Assembly (NCBI GenBank): GCA_949318235.1
Contig: OX439131.1
Span: forward strand, 41,643,193-41,707,192
Source: Ecdyonurus torrentis
Taxonomy: Eukaryota > Arthropoda > Insecta > Ephemeroptera > Heptageniidae
Reading direction: 5' to 3'
DNA: 64,000 nt
Under the pieces are notes generated by a model that ran no database searches, was not told the origin of the DNA, and worked only from the letters and a program-made list of their open reading frames with translations. The position numbers were made by a program, and so were the translations under genes. Below, piece by piece: positions 55,395 to 64,000 of this stretch. Position 1 is the stretch's first letter. Each line of letters opens with the position of its first letter.

Positions 55395-55419
55395 ATTTAT
55401 AAAAACTATATTACAAGCA

Positions 55420-55520
55420 TAAGTATTATGTTGTACAGCATAATTATTTATGTTGTTATAATTTATCATCATTTATGCTATAGTGACATAAATTTCGTAA
55501 TTTATACTTTTCATGGATGT
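55420..55520 (+). mobile_element. MITE-M copy 3
   Basis: Reference copy of family M: ATTATGTTGTACAGCATAAT, TATTTATGTTGTTATAATT, CATCATTTATGCTATAG and AATTTCGTAATTTATAC. About 100 bp, non-coding. Confidence 0.65.
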
Positions 55521-56516
55521 AACATTAAATTTGTTACAAAAATTATTCGAAAACTTAGGTTAAGAAATATATCTGTTATCCTTTCACGAGTTGCTAAAAT
55601 TGACACATGTAGTTTTCATCATGGTAGATTCTCACGAGCTTCTTGAGTGTTCTAAAAATATCCCATTGAATTAATAAAAATTTGAAGTAAAATTAAATGT
55701 AGAGAAAATAGGAGAAAATGTGTTAAGTTTTGTATAATTTTGATAAGATGATTTCAAGTATTTGTTGACATTAGATATAAAAGTTGTCTTATTTTAGGTG
55801 TGTAATTGTGCAGTATAGTAGATAGAAAAGCTAGCGTATCAAAGTAAACTGATACTCGTTAGGAAATGAGGCGAAGAAAGAAAGAAAAAAAGAGGAGAAT
55901 CTAATGGAGAAGATAGAGAAAACTAAAAGTTTCTTTGTGATAAAGTTTCTTTGTCAAGAGATTTATGGATAGAGATGACGTCATCAAGTTATAAGAAAAG
56001 CAGAGATGAAGAAGGAGAAAATATACCTTGAAGCTAACAAACTTGCAAGCAGATCAACATCATATTTCATTTTCAATAAGAACAAGGAAAATCATTTCCT
56101 TGAGACAATATTGTTTTTTTTGTGTATTTTTACCCTCTAGAGCATCTTAATAAACTTATTTAGTAAATTGATATTTAAAAGGATTAAAAAGAACTTTTAT
56201 ATATGTATTATATACTATTATATAAAAATAGAATACAAAAACATTTATTTTATTCTAGATTTATTAAATCAGTTTATATAACATTCTGTTATACAGTAAA
56301 TATGACATATTTTTCATGAGGTTAAGCATTGAAATAAATTACAGGTGGTGCAAGAGATCTCAAATTTCCTATATTTTAGCATTATTTCCTCTTTTATTTT
56401 AAATTAAAAAATACTTCTACAATCGTAATGTCAGAAAATTTTAAATTTAAAATACACGACACCCTTTTGCATATTTTAAACCAATGAACTTAATAAAAGT
56501 TCTTCATAAACACATG
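55521..56516. other. unique DNA with a purine-rich patch and a CRE
   Basis: 55860-56070 is purine-rich and less A+T-rich, with TGACGTCA at 55976-55983 inside GATGACGTCATC, a 12-bp palindrome. Frames through it are at most about 40 codons (Lys/Glu-rich) and unrecognised. Confidence 0.4.
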
Positions 56517-56795
56517 GATAAAATTAATTACGTAATTTATGAATAATTTATGTCACATATCGATACTTACCCGTCGAAGTGAACAAACTTCACTTTACAA
56601 ATTTTGATCAAAATTACCAATCGCCACTTCAAAACTTCCAAGTTCTCCCATCTAGTTCTGCTATTAAAACGCGTAGAAGCGCCAAACGTAGATCGTTCAT
56701 TTTGAGTCAAATATTTGTAAAGTGTGGTTCGTTCACTTCAATTACCATAAATGTTGCTATTTGGATAAAACAAATAAATATGCTATAAAACATAT
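56517..56795 (-). mobile_element. MITE-M copy 4, interrupted by MITE-C
   Basis: The left part (ATTACGTAATTTATG, TTTATGTCAC) and the right part (CATAAATGTTGCTA, AACAAATAAATATGCT) rebuild family M in reverse orientation around MITE-C. A further partial M (TGATGTACAGCATAATTATT) starts at about 56797 in the opposite direction. Confidence 0.55.
56561..56747 (-). mobile_element. MITE-C copy 2, nested in MITE-M
   Basis: Ends CTTACCCGTCGAAGTGAAC and GTTCACTTCAATTACC, inner TIR CACTTTACAAAT/ATTTGTAAAGTG. The core GTAGAAGCGCCAAACGTAGA is the complement of the core of copy 1 at 17246-17420. Confidence 0.8.
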
Positions 56796-56859
56796 AAGAT
56801 ATGATGTACAGCATAATTATTATATAATTTTGCTGACATTATGTTGATATGAATAAATA

Positions 56860-57443
56860 TTGGTAAATTCGTCCAGTATAATTATTATGCATTTAGTTTC
56901 ATTTATTCAGGAACTTTTTTCAGTTAGAGATTTTAGTTATTTATAAACAGATTATGCACAACAATAAAAATGTACAGAAGAAACATATTACAAAGTTTAG
57001 AATGATAAACCAACTATGTTCTTGAAAATTCATTGAAATATTAGAATATCCATGACTCACATTCTACATATTACTGATAGTATAAAGTCTTATTTTTATT
57101 AGATTTTTCAGATCATAAAATACATGTAAAAGAGTAGGAAAATTTTTATATTGCAAAGTGAAGTGTGGTCAAGAGGGTAACATAAAAAAAGGGCAGTTGT
57201 ATTTTTACTGACGTATAAAGGTTGAAGTTTGTAGTACTTCCAGCTGCTGCAAGTATTCATGATTTTTTTTTGCCAGTCTGAAGGGAGTAAAAATAACTAA
57301 AACCTCTATTGAAGTGGAATAAAAATTTATAAATTTATTTTACGAATTGTTACTTTTTATATTAACTAATTCTTATTGAAAGTATATTTTTGTAATCACA
57401 AGACCATATTTCTTATGCATAAAGTAATACGAGAAAATTAGAG

Positions 57444-57447
<4 letters not shown>
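56860..57447. other. A+T-rich DNA, no gene seen
   Basis: Unique sequence with no signals. Confidence 0.5.

Positions 57448-57511
<64 letters not shown>
57448..57511. repeat. (TA)n microsatellite
   Basis: Uninterrupted TA tract of about 63 bp. Confidence 0.97.
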
Positions 57512-57515
<4 letters not shown>

Positions 57516-58605
57516 CAGTATATACATAATATGTATAATACTGTAATAAAGTATTTTATACATCAGAACAAAATATAAAATATTTGGTTCAAAGAAAATA
57601 TTTTAACTTTAAAAGTTATGAATATATATATTTATATATATATTATATATAAACAGAAAGAAGTTTTTTTCATTCTAAAAACGAAAAATAAAGTTATTAT
57701 ATTTCAATATTTTATTTGAAGTTAAACGCTCATGTGAAAGATAATTCAATTGTTTTATATATATATACACAAAAAAGTGAAACGAAAAAGAGAAAAAAGA
57801 ATTGAGAGAATCATCGAGGAAGATGTTTTTGTTTATACGTACAACACAAAGGGAATAATGAGACAATTCCAATAAAAGCAGTTTCATGTTCAGACATACT
57901 TACTAAAACCAAAAGTTATATAAGTGTGTATAAGAACTGAACTGTCTGTGTTCTTTGTTGGTATTTTAACTGGTCTTGCTTTTTGTTTATGGCATTGATA
58001 TGGCACATTTAAACTTTAATATAGCAGTTCTGGTTATATAAACAATAACATAAATATTATTTATTCAAGCGTAACCAGATTGAAATTTTATTAACATTTT
58101 TGGTTTAAAATTTTGAATTGATTAGTAGAAAAAAAAATATTAAAAGGTATCAAAATATAATTTAAAACTGCATCATGCCAAAAACTTTCAAATAAAGTTA
58201 TCATGAGATTAGCAAATGTTCTTTCTGATGTTGTAAAACCAATGTAGAAGTAACACATGTCACACTAACAATAAATTTCACTTAAAATTTTTATGATGCG
58301 ATAGAGACAAATAAAATAAAATTCAAAATTATTTAAAAAATTATCTTCTTTACACAACATTAAAAAAAGAGAAGATTTTAAAGTCAAAATTATTATTATC
58401 TATAATGTTTAAAATTATAAATAACTTACAGAATTATAGTATAAATTATGCGGTTTTTACTTGCTTAAGTTAACTTTTTTTAAGGCATAAAAATTATGAT
58501 AAAAAGAAAATATAAAGTAAAAAAAAGTAGCGTGAAAAAAAAAACTCTTAAAAACATAAAAACTTCTTTCATACTAATCTCCTTAAGTAGAAATATCTTA
58601 AACTC

Positions 58606-58610
<5 letters not shown>
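57512..58610. other. A+T-rich DNA, no gene seen
   Basis: Unique sequence. A 70-codon minus frame (57675-57887) is not credible. Confidence 0.5.

Positions 58611-58641
<31 letters not shown>
58611..58641. repeat. (GA)n microsatellite
   Basis: GA tract of about 31 bp. Confidence 0.95.
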
Positions 58642-61046
<2,405 letters not shown>

Positions 61047-61314
61047 TGGATTTTGTGAGTCTAATGTAGTAACATTTTTTTTTTTCATCCATGTTTCCTG
61101 TCAGTTCTTTGAATAGTGAACTGCCCATGGGAAATTAAGAGCGTACTGGACTCTAAACTATTCTCTTTGCCTCTATCTCTGTTCTCTTACCGATGAGACG
61201 TAAAGAGTTATATGCAGTATAAAGGTAACGAACACATCAAATAGAAAACCTTTACACATTCAAGATCAATATTATTGAAACTTTAGAGTACTTCAAGACT
61301 AAAAAAATAAATAG

Positions 61315-61326
61315 CGTGTGTGTGTG

Positions 61327-61397
<71 letters not shown>
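61315..61397. repeat. compound (GT)n-(TA)n-(GT)n microsatellite
   Basis: Short GT, about 14 bp TA, then about 58 bp GT. Confidence 0.97.
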
Positions 61398-61709
61398 TCT
61401 AAAACGTGATCATGAACTCAGAAATTGCATTTTTTTTTTAACAGTAAGTAGTACTTTGGACGAAAAAAACAAACACAAATATCTATTATTTGGAAGGTAT
61501 TACCATGTCAGATTTTGAATTACAGGATTTTGAAATTTAAGGCTTATATTTAAGTTATTGTTAGTTTTAACAAATAACTGTCCTTAATTTAATTATGACT
61601 TACTATAAAATGTTTATTATTTAATTTATTATTATCTGTCTTAAATGGTATCATTAAATAAACTTTTAAATGATATCAAATTTGATGGCATAATGCACAG
61701 TATATTATA

Positions 61710-61894
61710 CAGTAGTCCATCTCCTATAGCGGGAATGTCAGATCGAATGCGCGCCATAATTCCGACTGGGTGAAGTTGTCAGAACTACACGTAACATTAC
61801 TTCAAATTACGGCTTCTAGTTCTGTCACCTTCACCCAGTCGGTATTATGGCGCGCATACGATCTGACATTCCCGCTATAGGAGATGGACTACTG
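61710..61894. mobile_element. pogo-like hairpin MITE J
   Basis: 185 bp, nearly perfect inverted repeats of about 70 bp: CAGTAGTCCATCTCCTATAG, GGGAATGTCAGATCG and CGCGCCATAATTCCGACTGG, with the complement on the right. The loop is about 40 bp. TA dinucleotides flank both ends (61708-61709, 61895-61896). TA duplication with CAG-starting ends is typical of pogo/Tigger members of the Tc1/mariner superfamily. The high arm identity suggests a young insertion or hairpin-driven conversion. G+C-richer than its surroundings. Confidence 0.85.
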
Positions 61895-61896
61895 TA

Positions 61897-62230
61897 CCAT
61901 CTACTGTGGGCATAATGTGATAAATATATTTAAATATTGGACCCTTTTTTATGATATATAGTATTTTAAAAACTTATATTAGCATTTATATTGAGTATTT
62001 CTTTTACTGACATAAATAATAATAAGCCCTGGTCAAAACAAGATCAGAGATTTTTACAACCAGATGCACTCCTTTTTCTCAATCAATTTTTCCAAGATAA
62101 ACACCAAAATGATACAAGTGATACAAATATTAAATTTAATACGTGTAAAATTTTATTTCTATAACTTGACTAAAATACGAAAAAAAAAAAAAAAAGAGGT
62201 ACATCCGGTTGTTCATCTTGTTTTGGCAAT
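61897..62230. other. A+T-rich DNA, no gene seen
   Basis: Unique sequence with an A-run near 62180-62194. Confidence 0.5.

Positions 62231-62262
<32 letters not shown>
62231..62262. repeat. (GT)n microsatellite
   Basis: GT tract of about 32 bp. Confidence 0.95.
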
Positions 62263-62263
<1 letters not shown>

Positions 62264-62920
62264 TTAACATTCTTTTTATCACTAAAATTGGCTATAATGA
62301 CTTAGAAATGCACGTGAAAAAAATTAACCCAATTCAAAAATATTTTGGCATTGTAAAATAATCTATGCTACATCGAATAACAAATATGCTGCACGGCATA
62401 ACATGTAGTAAAGCGTAATTATTTATGAAAGTACAATTACTTAATTTTTTTTATCTGTGTGCAGTAAAATAGGTTTCAAATTATAATTATGTCAATCATA
62501 AGGAATATCTTAGTATTATTTTGTTTTTCAAGTTTATACACTAATAATTTATTTTATCTCAACGTTGTATAGTCGCAGGCACAAAGTACACAATCCCTTA
62601 GGCATGTATGTATGTATACGTACTGTGAAGTTGTCTAAATTGTGGGGCAAAGTCGCACTCCCCCTCAATTTTACAAGCAGCAACTTGAGATGTTATGTTT
62701 CTATCATCTCAAGAGATTTTGTGTATTATTATTATTGAAACTTGAGTATAAAATGTTTAATGTTTTTCATTTAATTATTTAAGAAATTTCTATTTATAGA
62801 TTAGTATTTATATACATATTTTAAGTGTGTTATGTTCTGTAAATATATCAATATACTGTATATATTTTGTTTTAATAATAATTAAATAATTAGTCGAAAA
62901 AAAAATATTTATTTCAACAC
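62263..62920. other. A+T-rich DNA, no gene seen
   Basis: Unique sequence. A weak resemblance to MITE-M at about 62375-62430 (AAATATGCTGCACGGCATAA, GTAATTATTTATG). Confidence 0.45.
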
Positions 62921-63258
62921 TAAAGGAATATACTGGAACAAAACATTAGTATTTACATTGTAAAACACTTGATGAAACTTACATAAATAACATTAGCACA
63001 AATCCCTCCATAGCAGCGATTAGAAAATTACATCTTAAGCAATCCACACAACATTTTTATACTAATCTTTGCCTGTTTTAGACGTAAGAAACATGAATTG
63101 TCACGCAAATAGCAAATTAGAATCATTAACAGTATTTTCACGCTCTCTTGTGGGGAAAAATTTACATTCTGGTAAAAATTATCATCAGTTTTGGAGATCC
63201 CGTATTGTGTTTAATAATTAAACAGATACATGTAGTTTGATGTGAACCATGGGTGTAA
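62921..63258 (+). mobile_element. MITE-A copy 8 (most diverged)
   Basis: TAAAGGAATATACTGGAAC to ATGTGAACCATGGGTGTAA. Internal landmarks CACACAACATTTTTATACTA, GTCACGCAAAT, CACGCTCTCTTGTGGGG and TTCTGGTAAAAATTATCATCAG remain. The central palindrome has decayed to AGACGTAA. Both termini are mutated, so it is the oldest-looking copy. Confidence 0.85.
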
Positions 63259-63355
63259 CTTACTTGTTAGTACCAACGTTTATTTCATTGTTGTAAATTT
63301 GTTATTTTTACTCTACATTGAATATTACTTTGAAATTCATGTCTTATAACAAATA

Positions 63356-64000
<645 letters not shown>

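Noticed and set aside
55230..55646. 138-codon frame, the longest in the window
   Set aside because: The first half runs through MITE-D and MITE-M, so its start and half its length come from transposons. The tail has no recognised motif.
55880..56000. Lys/Glu-rich open stretch as an exon
   Set aside because: At most about 40 codons, purine-rich composition alone explains it, and no splice sites are well placed.

Overview
The window looks like non-coding, very A+T-rich (by eye about three quarters A+T) nuclear DNA from a multicellular animal, most likely an invertebrate. The evidence is a high density of long dinucleotide microsatellites, dispersed short inverted-repeat DNA transposons (MITEs), a tRNA-derived SINE and decayed 3' ends of LINE retrotransposons. 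There is no bacterial-type gene organisation. I cannot name the phylum from sequence alone. No complete protein-coding gene, rRNA or functional tRNA gene is visible. The longest open frames (up to 138 codons) are low-complexity translations of microsatellites or chance frames in A+T-rich DNA. A few short stretches could be single exons or promoters of genes lying mostly outside the window or split by large introns: 22616-22702 on the minus strand, 31345-31430, the 25512-25690 region, the 33470-33525 region and 15643-15870.

Layout. 1-8 kb: LINE 3' remnants (355-440, 1005-1110, 1190-1640), a first copy of the main MITE (2670-3006) and many (TA)n and (CT)n tracts. 8-20 kb: a small hairpin MITE (8027-8140), MITE-A copies at 9218 and 14643, two long fold-back MITE-B elements (12723-13109, 17641-18040), MITE-C (17246-17420), a LINE remnant (16170-16580) and a tRNA-SINE (19688-20090). 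20-33 kb: inverted-repeat element K (21621-22083), a second SINE split by MITE-D (24189-24880), LINE remnants, MITE-A (30288-30625) and a hAT-like element with a perfect 8-bp target duplication (32541-32718). 33-36 kb is almost featureless A+T-rich DNA. 36-46 kb: three MITE-A copies, a small hairpin element (40053-40178) and an element with about 300-bp terminal inverted repeats around a LINE remnant (43591-44895). 46-64 kb: two more MITE-D copies, fold-backs at 49827 and 50325, MITE-C nested in MITE-M (56517-56795), a pogo-like hairpin (61710-61894), a last MITE-A copy (62921-63258) and long microsatellites.

Themes. (1) The 340-bp MITE-A (8 copies) and the 390-bp fold-back MITE-B share the terminus TTAAAGCC with TTAA at both ends, suggesting mobilisation by one (perhaps piggyBac-like) transposase. 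(2) The 8-mer TGACGTCA (full CRE/ATF-CREB half-site palindrome) occurs 13 times by my reading, in four unrelated repeat families and three single sites, although base composition predicts less than one. In MITE-A it is the centre of a longer palindrome. (3) Several insertions are nested (D in SINE, A in M, C in M, LINE in L), which gives a relative chronology. These repeats do not form a pathway; the window is best read as a repeat-rich intergenic or intronic region in which transposons have spread potential bZIP-binding sites.
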